From assembly GCF_031157315.1 (NCBI RefSeq), contig NZ_JAVIFU010000027.1:26423-90422 (forward strand): a stretch of 64,000 nt of DNA. Reading direction: 5' to 3'. Under the pieces are notes generated by a model. The model ran no database searches. It was not told where the DNA came from and saw only the letters and a list, made by a program, of their open reading frames with translations. Every line of letters starts with the position of its first letter. Position 1 is the stretch's first letter. Position numbers and translations under genes: made by a program. This document shows, in pieces, positions 1 to 8,125 of this stretch. Source of the DNA: Paenibacillus sp. LHD-38 (GTDB lineage: Bacteria > Bacillota > Bacilli > Paenibacillales > Paenibacillaceae).

Positions 1-363
1 ATTATAGAGCGTTTGCAGCTTGACGTAAAGCTGCTTCAGCTGCATGCAAAGGCATTGCTGCTTTGTGATGAGTTGTCGTTGTTCGCATGCATGGAGCAGC
101 CAGGAACATTGCGAGAGAATTACGAGTGGTTTGCAAATGGACTATCGTACTGGTTCGATCGCTCGGGGCAAACGCAATTGATTCCCGAGTGGATCGGTGA
201 ATCGACGATAGAGCTCGATCCGTTTCCTTTCCGTGGAGCAGTAGAAACCGCCATTTCCTTCAAGGAGGTTCGCAAACCGGATATTGCGCGATATGGCATC
301 GCTGAAGCCTATAGGCGAGAGAAGCTTCAAGAGCATAAATTATTTTTCCGGCCCAAATCATAA
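1..363 (+). CDS. DUF3891-like protein, C-terminal part (5' end outside window)
   Basis: The reading frame is open from the first base (preceding codons read I-I-E-R), so the gene begins upstream and only about 120 C-terminal residues are visible. A TTG at 13 could be mistaken for a start but has no ribosome binding site. The visible part has a conserved-looking 'LDPFPF' segment and a charged C-terminus (YRREKLQEHKLFF), which resembles the C-terminal half of DUF3891 family proteins. The function of that family is not established. A strong hairpin follows directly, so this is the last gene of its transcript. The family assignment is moderate because the N-terminal half is missing. Confidence 0.55.
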   Translation: MIERLQLDVKLLQLHAKALLLCDELSLFACMEQPGTLRENYEWFANGLSYWFDRSGQTQLIPEWIGESTIELDPFPFRGAVETAISFKEVRKPDIARYGIAEAYRREKLQEHKLFFRPKS

Positions 364-374
364 TCCCGAATGAA

Positions 375-415
375 AATGAGGAGTTTCCCTATGGATAGGG
401 GAACTCCTCATTTTT
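375..415 (+). terminator. Rho-independent terminator after the DUF3891 gene
   Basis: Perfect arms AATGAGGAGTTTCCC / GGGGAACTCCTCATT surround a short loop and are followed by a T run. It lies 12 nt after the stop codon. Confidence 0.85.
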
Positions 416-425
416 ACATCCTCAT

Positions 426-959
426 TTATTTAATCGGCCCCATAGCCCTAATGATTAAATCAACCTTAATGCGCAGCTCGGCTTTGGAGAAGGCTTCGCC
501 CCAATCATCTTCCACCTGCTTATATTGTTTGTATTGAAAAGCTCTGGCATATAGCCTAGCCCGATGGGGTCAATTTTATGCTTTTGTATCTTGCGAACAA
601 GCGCTTCGATTTGCTGCTGCATGAGCTCGGAAGTCAGCTTTTCCAACTTATCCGCGTTTTGCTCTACGTCAAAAGGGAATAGATGCTCCGAGAGTCCCAC
701 CTTCGATTTAATGTGAATATCAAAGATGAATTTCTCGTTTTTATTTTTCCGCATAGGGATATAAAATAAACGTGGCTGCCAGACCGAGGCTAGGATACAT
801 AGTGGCTTTGACCGCTGATAGGACGGGCAGCAAGCCTTCTTTGAAGAGAGGCAGCAAATTAAGCCAATGGGTGTATTTTAAGGTGAATAAATAAACAAAG
901 GGCAGCCAGCATGAAATAACAGCTACCAGCTCGGCTGTTCTTTCATGCGGTGTGTTCAC
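426..959 (-). pseudogene. Relic of a spore germination receptor operon (GerB-type permease joined to GerC-type lipoprotein end)
   Basis: Two fragments lie head to tail on the minus strand. The upstream one (959 to 741) reads like the middle of a GerAB-family endospore germinant permease: a hydrophobic stretch followed by LNLLPLFKEGLLPVLSA and an ILYPY segment, then a stop. The downstream one (754 to 455) reads like the C-terminal part of a Ger(x)C lipoprotein: IFDIHIKSKVGLSEHLFP, then KIQKHKIDPIGLG. After IGLG the frame is broken. Reading one base over continues with ARAFQYKQYKQVEDDWGEAF and runs to a stop at 426-428, so a single-base loss is apparent. The end of the permease and the N-terminal two thirds of the GerC protein are absent, which fits an internal deletion fusing the two genes. 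The relic cannot encode a functional receptor. It indicates an endospore-forming ancestor. Confidence 0.75.
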
Positions 960-1031
960 CTTCCCGCTTTCCCATTCTCATTTGCCTCTTATTTTGCCAC
1001 GGTTTTCCATGGTTATTCACGGCATAAGAAA

Positions 1032-1057
1032 TACCCCCTTGCACAGAGCAAGGGGGT
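1032..1057 (-). terminator. Terminator of the PRPP synthetase gene
   Basis: TACCCCCTTGC pairs with GCAAGGGGGTA around a 4-nt loop. On the minus strand it lies about 40 nt beyond the prs stop and is followed by a U-rich stretch (ATTTCTT). Confidence 0.75.
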
Positions 1058-1096
1058 AAATGATAGATAGTTTAGCAAGAAAGCATGCGAATGGTT

Positions 1097-2038
1097 TTAG
1101 ATACCTGCTTTGAACAAGGTGTTTATCGAGCCGCCTTCTGTAATAATTTTAATCGCTGTAGCCAGCAGCGGCGACATTGGCAATACGATAAACTTATCGG
1201 ATCGTTCTTCTCCGATTGCGATCGTGTCCGTAATGACGACCTCGCGAATGTTCGGATGGTCAAGCTTCTCGAGCGCATTGGCGGAGAAAAGCCCGTGCGT
1301 TGCGCATATGTAAGAATCATGAGCGCCTTTTTTCTTAAGCGCTTCTACAACGTTCACGATCGTGCTGCCTGTATCGATTAAGTCCTCGATAATGATTGGT
1401 GTCATATCCTCAACGTCGCCGATAATATGCGTAATTTCGGATTGGTTATGCGCAGGACGGTTTTTGATCATGATGGCGAATGGACAATCGAGAAGTCCCG
1501 CAAGTTTCTCGGCTGTTGTTGCACGTCCTGCATCGGGAGATACGACTACCGGGTTCTTAATCTTCTTGGCTCTTAAATATTCTATGATCAAATCAAGCGC
1601 TGTTAGATGATCGACCGGAATATCGAAAAAACCTTGTATCGGATCTGCATGCAGATCGACCGTAATAATGCGGTTAGCGCCAACTGTAGTCAGCACATCT
1701 GCAACCAGTTTAGCCGAAATCGGCTCGCGCGGCGCTGATTTTCTTTCTTGTCTCGCATAGCCGTAATAAGGCATGACAATATTGATGGTTTTGGCTGACG
1801 CGCGTTTTGCGGCGTCAATCATAACCAGCGTCTCAATCAAATGCTCGTTAACGGGATGCGAGAGCGATTGAATGATAAAAACGTCACAGGTACGAATCGA
1901 TTCTCCGTAGGATACATGGATTTCTCCGCTCTGCTGCCTCGAGATAACGACATTTCCGAGCGGGAGCTCAAGTTCCTTGCAAAGCTCTTCGGCCAGCCGT
2001 TGGTTCGAGGTGCCGGAAAAAATTTTAACCTTTTGCAT
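1097..2038 (-). CDS. prs: Ribose-phosphate pyrophosphokinase (PRPP synthetase), divergent copy
   Basis: The 313-residue product has the normal length and layout of class I PRPP synthetase, which makes PRPP from ribose 5-phosphate and ATP for nucleotide, His, Trp and NAD synthesis. Visible landmarks are the N-terminal KIFSGTSNQRLAEELC, the ATP/regulatory stretch PYYGYARQERKSAPREPISAK, DLHADPIQGFFDIPVDHL and SPDAGR. The catalytic flap reads IKNRP where the canonical enzyme has DKRRP; the Lys and the second Arg are kept. The PRPP loop reads IEDLIDTGST instead of the canonical V/I-DD-I/M-IDTAGT. The start has an ideal AAGGAGGA at 2043-2050. The gene stands alone rather than beside glmU, where the housekeeping prs of firmicutes usually sits, so this may be a second paralogue. 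Its leader carries the tandem repeat at 2053-2196. Confidence 0.9.
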   Translation of the reverse strand: MQKVKIFSGTSNQRLAEELCKELELPLGNVVISRQQSGEIHVSYGESIRTCDVFIIQSLSHPVNEHLIETLVMIDAAKRASAKTINIVMPYYGYARQERKSAPREPISAKLVADVLTTVGANRIITVDLHADPIQGFFDIPVDHLTALDLIIEYLRAKKIKNPVVVSPDAGRATTAEKLAGLLDCPFAIMIKNRPAHNQSEITHIIGDVEDMTPIIIEDLIDTGSTIVNVVEALKKKGAHDSYICATHGLFSANALEKLDHPNIREVVITDTIAIGEERSDKFIVLPMSPLLATAIKIITEGGSINTLFKAGI

Positions 2039-2052
2039 TTGTTCCTCCTTAA

Positions 2053-2196
2053 AGGTTTGCGCAGCAAACCTACTTCGTAAGCATGGGCTTAGGTTTGCGC
2101 AGCAAACCTACTTCGTAAGCATGGGCTTAGGTTTGCGCAGCAAACCTACTTCGTAAGCATGGGCTTAGGTTTGTGCAGCAAACCTACTTCGTAAGC
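2053..2196. repeat. Tandem array of a 38-bp hairpin-forming unit (3.8 copies)
   Basis: Copies run 2053-2090, 2091-2128, 2129-2166 and a partial 2167-2196. The first three are identical; the fourth has one C-to-T change in the loop. Each unit contains AGGTTTGC-GCA-GCAAACCT, an 8-bp perfect hairpin, followed by CTTCGTAAG and a small AAGC/GCTT pairing. The array lies directly between the prs ribosome binding site and its upstream region, so it is transcribed as leader RNA or sits at the promoter. There are no spacers of unique sequence, so it is not a CRISPR array. Confidence 0.95.
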
Positions 2197-2440
2197 AAAA
2201 TTCATCGATAAGCGGTATTCTTTGCTCAATCATAACAAACAAAGCATAGGAGAACAAATATTTGCTGTACTGTTTATCATATTGTAACGAATAATGAAAG
2301 GCGACTTTTAATCAAAAAGCCTTACCGGAAACGTTGATCATTAAAAATGCCGTCATTTGAATAGAGAAATTTATGAGGAGACGGCTCTTTTTTTGCTAAT
2401 TATGTACGTGTATAATGTGTGCTTAGAAGGGAGTGGGAGC

Positions 2441-4093
2441 ATGTCCGCAGAGATAAGGGCTTATGAGCTGGTCGCGTTGAAGGAAATCGCCGAGACGCTG
2501 AACAGCACCAACGACATGGAAGAAATGCTGAAAGACGTGCTTGCCAAGCTGCTTCAAGTAACGGGCTTTACGACCGGCTGGATCTTTATGATCGATAATC
2601 ATAGCGAAGATTTATGCGTGACAGCGCAGAATTTGCCGGAGGGACTTCGGGCAAATAATCAAGCGGTCATGTGCGGATCAGGATGCTGGTGCGTAGAGAG
2701 ATTCAAGCAAAAAAAGCTGGAGCAAGCGGTTAATATTATCGAATGCTCCAGAATTACATATGCAATTAACAATGAGTTGGGTGATACGGAGGGCGTTTCC
2801 CATCATGCGACAGTGCCGCTTCATGCCGGCTCAGACCGTTTCGGGCTGTTAAATGTCGCGCAGTCCGGCAAGGTTCATTTCTCCGAGGAGGAGCTAGCCC
2901 TGCTGCAAGCGGTAGCCTATCAGATCGGCACGGCAATTAAACGGATACGGCTTTACCAGGTACAGGAGAAACATGCCAGTCATTATGCCAAGCTGGGCGA
3001 TGTTATTCAGAAAATAAATGCCATTCAGGATATTAACAATTTGCCGCTTCAAGCCGTCAGACATATTGGCGATACCTTCAATTGGCAGCATGTATCGTTG
3101 TTTATGTACGAGCAACAGCAATTATCGCTGCGGGCGCATTATACGGATAAGCATGTCAAAAAAGAGTGGCTTTCCATGGAGATCGATCAAGGCGGAACGG
3201 TAAGCACAGCTTTTCGCGAGAATCGGATTGTAACTTTGTCCAATTGCCATCAGGTGCCGAGCTCATCTTTGTTGTCCATCGGTATTCCTCCGTTCTCCTC
3301 GGCCGTGGCGATTCCGCTCCGTGTTCGAAGCAAACCGATAGGCGTATTGTTTATTAGCAGTCAGCTCGGCAGGCAATTTGATGACTATCTCGAGGATTTT
3401 TTATACTCTTTAGGGGATCATTTTACGCTAAGCGTAGAAAATTTACGGGTGTACGAGCAGCGGCGCGAATTGGCTAGAATGGAAGAGAGAAACCGTATGG
3501 CAAGGGATTTGCATGACTCGGTCATCCAAAAAATATTTTCATTATCCTTTCTAGCCAAAGGCGCAGAAACGGTTCTTGCGGGCAAAGAGCCGATCGTAGA
3601 ACGATCGCTTCAAGAAATAAGGCAGCTGTCTCAGGAAACGCTAAAGGAAATGCGAACGCTCATTTGGCAGCTTCGTCCGGCAGGCTTAGAGCATGGATTA
3701 CTTACTGCGTTGAAGCAGTATGGCAAGAACATCGGTTTAACGGTATTCGAGCAGGTTGAAGGCGTAAGAGAGCTGCCCCGCGCGATAGAAGAAGCCTTCT
3801 GGCGGATCGGGCAGGAAGCAATGAACAATGTAAAGAAGCACGCAGATACCAATATTGTACATGTTCGGCTAATAAAATCGGAGCAGTTCGCAAGCATTGA
3901 AATAAAAGACCAAGGCCGGGGGTTTTCGCCTGAGAAACGAAAAGGCAAGATGACGATGGGGATGCTGACGATGAGGGAGCGGGCGGAAACGCTAGGCGGC
4001 GAGCTGTCGATCATAAGCGCGAAAGGGCGGCCCACCATCGTGAAAGCGACAATTCCGGTTGCGACAGATATGGAAATGTGGGATGAGGAATGA
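2441..4093 (+). CDS. Sensor histidine kinase with two GAF domains (NarL-type partner)
   Basis: A cytoplasmic two-component kinase of 550 residues. The ATG at 2441 is preferred over the longer frame from 2357 because AAGGGAGTGGG precedes it at a suitable distance. Residues about 20-165 and 190-340 look like two GAF sensor domains. A HisKA_3 dimerisation domain follows with the phospho-acceptor His358 in RDLHDSVIQ. The HATPase domain shows AMNNVKKHA (N box), DQGRGFS (G1) and GMLTMRERAETLGG (G2). No transmembrane segment is visible, so a soluble ligand or redox signal is likely sensed. The first GAF domain contains a C-G-S-G-C-W-C cluster, which could bind a metal or report redox state (inference). 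The response regulator gene follows 9 nt downstream. Confidence 0.88.
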   Translation: MSAEIRAYELVALKEIAETLNSTNDMEEMLKDVLAKLLQVTGFTTGWIFMIDNHSEDLCVTAQNLPEGLRANNQAVMCGSGCWCVERFKQKKLEQAVNIIECSRITYAINNELGDTEGVSHHATVPLHAGSDRFGLLNVAQSGKVHFSEEELALLQAVAYQIGTAIKRIRLYQVQEKHASHYAKLGDVIQKINAIQDINNLPLQAVRHIGDTFNWQHVSLFMYEQQQLSLRAHYTDKHVKKEWLSMEIDQGGTVSTAFRENRIVTLSNCHQVPSSSLLSIGIPPFSSAVAIPLRVRSKPIGVLFISSQLGRQFDDYLEDFLYSLGDHFTLSVENLRVYEQRRELARMEERNRMARDLHDSVIQKIFSLSFLAKGAETVLAGKEPIVERSLQEIRQLSQETLKEMRTLIWQLRPAGLEHGLLTALKQYGKNIGLTVFEQVEGVRELPRAIEEAFWRIGQEAMNNVKKHADTNIVHVRLIKSEQFASIEIKDQGRGFSPEKRKGKMTMGMLTMRERAETLGGELSIISAKGRPTIVKATIPVATDMEMWDEE

Positions 4094-4102
4094 GGAACAA
4101 AC

Positions 4103-4762
4103 GTGAAGATCAAAATATTATTAGTTGACGATCATCAGATTGTACTAAAGGGTATTTCTTTTTTTCTAACGATGCAGCCGGATTTCGAATTGGTCGGAGA
4201 AGCCCATAACGGACAGGAAGCAGTCGAGAAGGCAGCCGAGTTAAATCCGGATATCATTCTTATGGATTTGAACATGCCGATCATGGACGGGATAGAGGCG
4301 AGCACACTGATCGCTAAGCAAAATCCTGAAATCAAAGTGCTCGTATTGACGAGCTTTTCGGATCGCAGCCATATCGTCCCTGCGCTGCAATCCGGCGCTA
4401 TCGGTTACATGCTGAAGGATGTCGAGCCTGATCAGCTCGCCGAAGCCATCCGCAGCGCATATAAAGGAAATATACAGCTTCACCCGGACATCGCGAGTGC
4501 GCTGCTTGCGGAGGTGGCACCGGAAAATGCACCGGCGAAGGAGTTGCCAGCCCGGGAATTAATCGAATTATTGACCCCGCGAGAGCTTGAAGTGCTTCAG
4601 GAGCTTACCAAGGGGATGAGCAACAAAGATATCGCCCGAAACCTGACGGTGGCGGAAAAAACGGTAAAAACACATGTTAGCAGTATTTTAAGCAAGCTGA
4701 ATATGACGGATAGAACACAAGCTGCTTTATACGCGGTGCATCTAATGAAAGAAAACGATTAG
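4103..4762 (+). CDS. NarL/FixJ-family response regulator
   Basis: The product of 219 residues starts at a GTG preceded by GAGGA. The receiver domain shows the acidic pair D9-D10, phospho-acceptor Asp55 in ILMDLNMP, the T/S residue in VLVLTSFSD and Lys in MLKD. A LuxR-type helix-turn-helix occupies residues about 152-215 (LTPRELEVLQELTKGMSNKDIA...TVKTHVSSILSKL). It sits 9 nt after its kinase gene and must be its partner. The arrangement resembles LiaS/LiaR or DegS/DegU type pairs, but the soluble GAF kinase makes the stimulus unknown. Confidence 0.92.
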   Translation: MKIKILLVDDHQIVLKGISFFLTMQPDFELVGEAHNGQEAVEKAAELNPDIILMDLNMPIMDGIEASTLIAKQNPEIKVLVLTSFSDRSHIVPALQSGAIGYMLKDVEPDQLAEAIRSAYKGNIQLHPDIASALLAEVAPENAPAKELPARELIELLTPRELEVLQELTKGMSNKDIARNLTVAEKTVKTHVSSILSKLNMTDRTQAALYAVHLMKEND

Positions 4763-4766
4763 ATAA

Positions 4767-4815
4767 CCGTCTAAGACTATAGTCGTAAGACTGGATCTCG
4801 GCCTTGAGCGGTTTA
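4767..4815 (+). terminator. Possible terminator after the two-component pair
   Basis: ATAACCG and CGGTTTAT form outer arms around inner pairing near GACTATAGTC, and the downstream arm runs into a T-rich tract. The loop is long, so this is a weak call. Confidence 0.35.
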
Positions 4816-4879
4816 TTTTTATGTTTTTTTCGGTCTATTTACCGATGTTTCCCTCCACTAAACTATATACAATAAAGGT

Positions 4880-4896
4880 ACTTACCAAAAGTAAAT
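4880..4896. promoter_or_regulatory. Inverted repeat upstream of azoR, candidate DUF24/MarR-type operator
   Basis: TTAC-CAAAA-GTAA (extended ACTTAC...GTAAAT) lies 26 nt upstream of the azoR ATG and just after a TACAAT -10-like hexamer at 4868. Short spaced inverted repeats of this form are bound by quinone-responsive YodB/CatR-type repressors, and YodB controls an azoreductase gene in Bacillus subtilis. No such repressor gene lies in the window, so this is an inference from motif and gene context. Confidence 0.45.
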
Positions 4897-4921
4897 CATA
4901 CATTGTGGAGGGAAACAAATC

Positions 4922-5548
4922 ATGAGTACAGTTTTATTTGTTAAAGCAAACGACCGCGGAATCGAACAGGGCACTAGCGTTAAGTTATATCACGCTTTTC
5001 TAGATAGCTACAAAGCCAGCCATCCTGAGGATGCTGTAGTTGAGCTGGATTTGTTTAAAGAAGAATTGCCATACCTGAATGCGGATATGATCAACGGTAA
5101 CTTTAAAGCAGCCCGCGGCTACGACCTGACACCAGGAGAGCAAGCGGCAGTTGCGGTATCCGATAAATATATCAATCAATTCCTTGCTGCAGATAAAGTC
5201 GTATTCGCATTTCCGCTTTGGAACTTCACTGTGCCAGCAGTATTGCACACTTACATCGACTACCTTTCTCAAGCAGGCAAAACATTCAGTTATACAGCTG
5301 AAGGCCCAGTCGGCTTGATTACAGACAAAAAAGTAGCGCTGCTTAACGCACGCGGCGGTATTTACTCCGAGGGTCCTGCTGCTGGGGCTGAAATGTCCTT
5401 CAACTTCATTCGCAACGTTATGGGTTTCTTCGGCGTAAGAAACCTGGAGAGCGTAATTATCGAAGGCCACAACCAACTGCCTGATCAAGCGGAAGCCATT
5501 GTTGCAGCCGGACTTGAGCAAGCGAAAAAAGTAGCAGCAAGCTTCTAA
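4922..5548 (+). CDS. azoR: FMN-dependent NADH-azoreductase (quinone reductase)
   Basis: The 208-residue flavodoxin-like protein reduces azo compounds and quinones by two electrons with NADH and FMN; in bacilli it protects against quinone and thiol stress. Seen are the N-terminal beta strand VLFVKANDR with the FMN phosphate-binding region, FAFPLWNFTVPAVLHTYIDY (the conserved PxWNFxxP motif) and LLNARGGIYSEGPA, which binds the isoalloxazine ring. The length is normal for AzoR. TGGAGGG precedes the ATG. It is a single-gene transcript with its own operator candidate and terminator. Confidence 0.92.
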   Translation: MSTVLFVKANDRGIEQGTSVKLYHAFLDSYKASHPEDAVVELDLFKEELPYLNADMINGNFKAARGYDLTPGEQAAVAVSDKYINQFLAADKVVFAFPLWNFTVPAVLHTYIDYLSQAGKTFSYTAEGPVGLITDKKVALLNARGGIYSEGPAAGAEMSFNFIRNVMGFFGVRNLESVIIEGHNQLPDQAEAIVAAGLEQAKKVAASF

Positions 5549-5565
5549 TAGCAGCTGTAAAGCCA

Positions 5566-5598
5566 AGGCAGCCGGACATTCGTCCGGTTGTCTTTTTT
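5566..5598 (+). terminator. Terminator of azoR
   Basis: CAGCCGGAC-ATTC-GTCCGGTTG is followed by TCTTTTTTTAA, about 18 nt after the stop codon. Confidence 0.85.
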
Positions 5599-5764
5599 TA
5601 ATATATAAGAATTTATATGTTTTCACATATAAATGTGCTTATTTATCTCCGCGAAACGACTGCTTTTGCCACAGAGGAGAGGACGGCGACAGCCGTTTAT
5701 GCTTGTTGCAGAGAGCTTTTTGTAAATAAAAAATGGTTGACTCCAAACGCTGATCGATGTTTAT

Positions 5765-5788
5765 ATTATATAGACCGATCGTTATAAT
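5765..5788. promoter_or_regulatory. Imperfect palindrome at the tetR promoter, LmrA/YxaF-box-like
   Basis: A 24-bp element with 9 of 12 pairs matching lies 14 nt upstream of the regulator start. Its left half (TATATAGACCGATCG) closely resembles the LmrA/YxaF (QdoR) operator half-site of Bacillus subtilis; the right half is degenerate. TTGACT at 5737 and TATATT at 5762 could serve as -35/-10 with a 19-nt gap. Autoregulation by the TetR protein is inferred. Confidence 0.5.
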
Positions 5789-5802
5789 CGAGGAGTGAAT
5801 GA

Positions 5803-6387
5803 ATGTCAGAAAAACAAAATACACGGCATGCCATTCTTGAAACGGCAGCAAGACTTTTTTTTACAAATGGGTATCATGCTACTGGTTTAAGCCAAATTAT
5901 TAAAGAGAGCGCATGTCCGAAGGGCTCACTGTATTATTATTTTCCCGATGGTAAAGAAGAACTGGCGCTTGAGTGCATCAACTGCACGCGCGATCTTGTT
6001 ATCGAGAAATGGAATCGTAAATTTTCCGCCTACGACGAGCCGGCAGAAGCCGTGCAGGCATTCGTTATCGATATGGCGGAAGATGCCGAGAAATACGATT
6101 ACCAAGGCTATATGCCGTTTAGCTTCTGGATGGCGGTGGAAACCTCATCGATCAGCGAGAAGTTAAGAGCCGCCGGACAGGAAGTGTTTGCCGCTTGGCA
6201 AGCAGTCATTTCCGAACGGCTTGTCGCTTATGGAATGGCTGAAGCCAAAGCAAAAGAAATTGGCGTCGTCGTTGTTTCACTGCTGGAAGGCGCGCTAATA
6301 CTGACGTTGACGAATCGGGATAAACAGCCGCTTCTGACCGCAGCAAAGTGTATACCTTACGTCATTAACAAATGCCCTTCTTTCTGA
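5803..6387 (+). CDS. TetR/AcrR-family repressor, LmrA/YxaF-like
   Basis: A 194-residue repressor. The N-terminal TetR helix-turn-helix is clear (ILETAARLFFTNGYHATGL, then KGSLYYYFPDGKEELA). The GSLYYYFPDGKEEL form, with a Gly rather than Ser/Asn after the DNA-recognition tyrosines, is typical of the LmrA/YxaF/AcrR subgroup. The C-terminal half is helical and ligand-binding. AGGAG precedes the ATG. The downstream MFS exporter starts about 45 nt later, matching the lmrA-lmrB layout in Bacillus, so the repressor very likely controls itself and the exporter. The ligand cannot be told from sequence. Confidence 0.88.
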   Translation: MSEKQNTRHAILETAARLFFTNGYHATGLSQIIKESACPKGSLYYYFPDGKEELALECINCTRDLVIEKWNRKFSAYDEPAEAVQAFVIDMAEDAEKYDYQGYMPFSFWMAVETSSISEKLRAAGQEVFAAWQAVISERLVAYGMAEAKAKEIGVVVVSLLEGALILTLTNRDKQPLLTAAKCIPYVINKCPSF

Positions 6388-6430
6388 GAAGGCATAAATA
6401 AAGTTAGATAGATATAGGAGAGTGGAATGC

Positions 6431-7885
6431 TTGCAAGCAACAATGGCAGTATCGCAGCAAAAAACGGAGCAGAAATATAAAGTATTTCCGATTATGATTT
6501 CCTTGCTTTTGGCCGGCTTTGTCGGCATGTTCAGTGAGACGGCGCTAAATGTAGCGCTAAGCGATTTAATTCGCGTTTTTAACATCACCGCACCGACGGT
6601 ACAATGGCTGACGACCGGCTATTTGCTTACACTTGGTATTTTAGTTCCGGTTTCGGGCTTATTGCTTCAATGGTTCTCAACAAGGCAGCTGTTTATAGCT
6701 GCGGTAAGCTTTTCGGTGCTAGGCACGCTTGTAGCAGCGCTTGCTCCAAGCTTCGAAGTGCTCATGACTGCGCGTGTCATTCAAGCCATCGGGACGGCAC
6801 TGCTTTTGCCGCTTATGTTTAATACGATACTTATTATTTTCCCGCCTGAGAAGAGAGGAGCGGCGATGGGTGTAATCGGGCTTGTTATTATGGTTGCCCC
6901 CGCGGTTGGACCGACGATTGCCGGACTACTCATTGAAAATCTGAGCTGGCATTTTATTTTCTGGCTGTCGCTTCCCTTCTTAGTCATAGCCCTTGTTTTT
7001 GGAATCTTCTATATGCAAAATGTGTCCACGATTACTAAACCGAAAATCGATGTTTTCTCACTTGTGTTTTCGACCATTGGTTTCGGCGGCATCGTGTTTG
7101 CATTCAGCAGCGCAGGTGAAGGCGAAGGCGGGTGGAGCAGCACGAAGGTTGTAACATTTATGATCATTGGTATCGTCGCGCTTATCGTTTTTGCTATTCG
7201 CCAGCTGACGATGAAACAGCCGATGATGAACTTGCGAGCCTTTAAGCATCCGATGTTCGTTGTGGGAACACTGATGGTATTTATTTGCATGATGGTTATT
7301 TTATCCTCTATGCTCGTTTTACCGATGTATTTGATCAGCGGGTTGGGTCTTAGCGCTCTCACGGCTGGTCTGGTCTTATTGCCGGGCGGACTCATCAACG
7401 GCATTTTGTCGCCGGTAATGGGCAGCTTGTTTGATAAATTCGGTCCAAAATGGCTCGTCATTCCGGGGCTTGTTATCCTTGCAGCCGTGCTTTGGTTCTT
7501 TACCGGTATTACGACGGCTTCGACGCTCGCGCTCATCATCGTGCTTCATTCTTGCTTGATGATAGGGATTTCGATGGTATGGATGCCGTCGCAAACCAAT
7601 GGCCTCAACCAGCTTCCGCGTGAACTGTATCCGGACGGCACAGCAATTATGAACACGCTGCAGCAAGTGGCGGGTGCCATAGGCACAGCGGTAGCGGTTA
7701 GCATTATGACTGCTGGGATGAACAGTTTTATGAAGGATGTAACGGATCCGGCTGATCCGGCAAATGCACCCCTAGCATTAACGGCGGGCATTCAGGATGC
7801 GTTTGTTTTTGCAATGGTCGTTGCGGTCATTGGTCTAATTGTCGCTTTCTTCATTAAACGGGTTCATGTGGCCAAGCAGCATTAA
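6431..7885 (+). CDS. MFS multidrug exporter, DHA2/EmrB-QacA type (LmrB-like)
   Basis: A drug:proton antiporter of about 480 residues with roughly 14 hydrophobic segments. The first helix carries GMFSETALNVALSDL, the DHA2 motif D1; motif A-like and motif C-like glycine-rich segments (GVIGLVIMVAPAVGPTIAGL) follow. The start is uncertain: a GTG at 6422 is only 1 nt from the GGAG, a TTG at 6431 is well spaced, and an ATG at 6443 lacks a binding site; TTG 6431 was chosen. It is cotranscribed with the TetR gene upstream, which implies inducible efflux. A role in antibiotic or flavonoid export is likely by analogy to lmrB; the substrate is unproven. Confidence 0.9.
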   Translation: MQATMAVSQQKTEQKYKVFPIMISLLLAGFVGMFSETALNVALSDLIRVFNITAPTVQWLTTGYLLTLGILVPVSGLLLQWFSTRQLFIAAVSFSVLGTLVAALAPSFEVLMTARVIQAIGTALLLPLMFNTILIIFPPEKRGAAMGVIGLVIMVAPAVGPTIAGLLIENLSWHFIFWLSLPFLVIALVFGIFYMQNVSTITKPKIDVFSLVFSTIGFGGIVFAFSSAGEGEGGWSSTKVVTFMIIGIVALIVFAIRQLTMKQPMMNLRAFKHPMFVVGTLMVFICMMVILSSMLVLPMYLISGLGLSALTAGLVLLPGGLINGILSPVMGSLFDKFGPKWLVIPGLVILAAVLWFFTGITTASTLALIIVLHSCLMIGISMVWMPSQTNGLNQLPRELYPDGTAIMNTLQQVAGAIGTAVAVSIMTAGMNSFMKDVTDPADPANAPLALTAGIQDAFVFAMVVAVIGLIVAFFIKRVHVAKQH

Positions 7886-7944
7886 ATCCTGTATAGACAA
7901 ACCCCCTTAATCCCGATATGATTGATTAAATAATCGAATATTTG

Positions 7945-8125
7945 TTAAGAGAAGGTGCAAGCGGAAGCTAGCTTTTGTTTGCTTAATAGGGAAGTCCGGT
8001 ATCACGCCGGCGCGGTCCCGCCACTGTATGTGAAGAGTGTTTCTCTGAATTTACCACTGTCTGCCGTTAGGATGGGAAGGTAGAGAAACGCGTTGACGCA
8101 CGAGCCAGGAGACCTGCCTTTTCTT
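7945..8125 (+). promoter_or_regulatory. Cobalamin (AdoCbl) riboswitch
   Basis: Core elements appear in order: a 5' GGTGCAAGCGGAAGC-type arm, AATAGGGAAGTCCGGT, CGCGGTCCCGCCACTGT, and the B12 box GAGCCAGGAGACCTGCC at 8102-8118. The spacing and order match the cobalamin aptamer. A strong terminator lies about 110 nt downstream, so control is probably by transcription termination when cobalamin is abundant. It drives the four-gene ECF importer. Confidence 0.93.

Noticed and set aside
2053..2196. Tandem repeat considered as a CRISPR array
   Set aside because: Units abut directly with no unique spacers and no cas genes are present.
3631..4113. 160-residue antisense frame inside the histidine kinase gene
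   Set aside because: It is a shadow of a well-supported kinase with clear motifs, has Ser/Ile-rich low-complexity content and no ribosome binding site.
5000..5626. 208-residue antisense frame opposite azoR
   Set aside because: azoR on the plus strand has full family motifs; the antisense product has no recognisable motif.
5639..5851. 70-residue minus-strand frame between azoR and the TetR gene
   Set aside because: It overlaps the regulator promoter and start, lacks a binding site and matches nothing I recognise.
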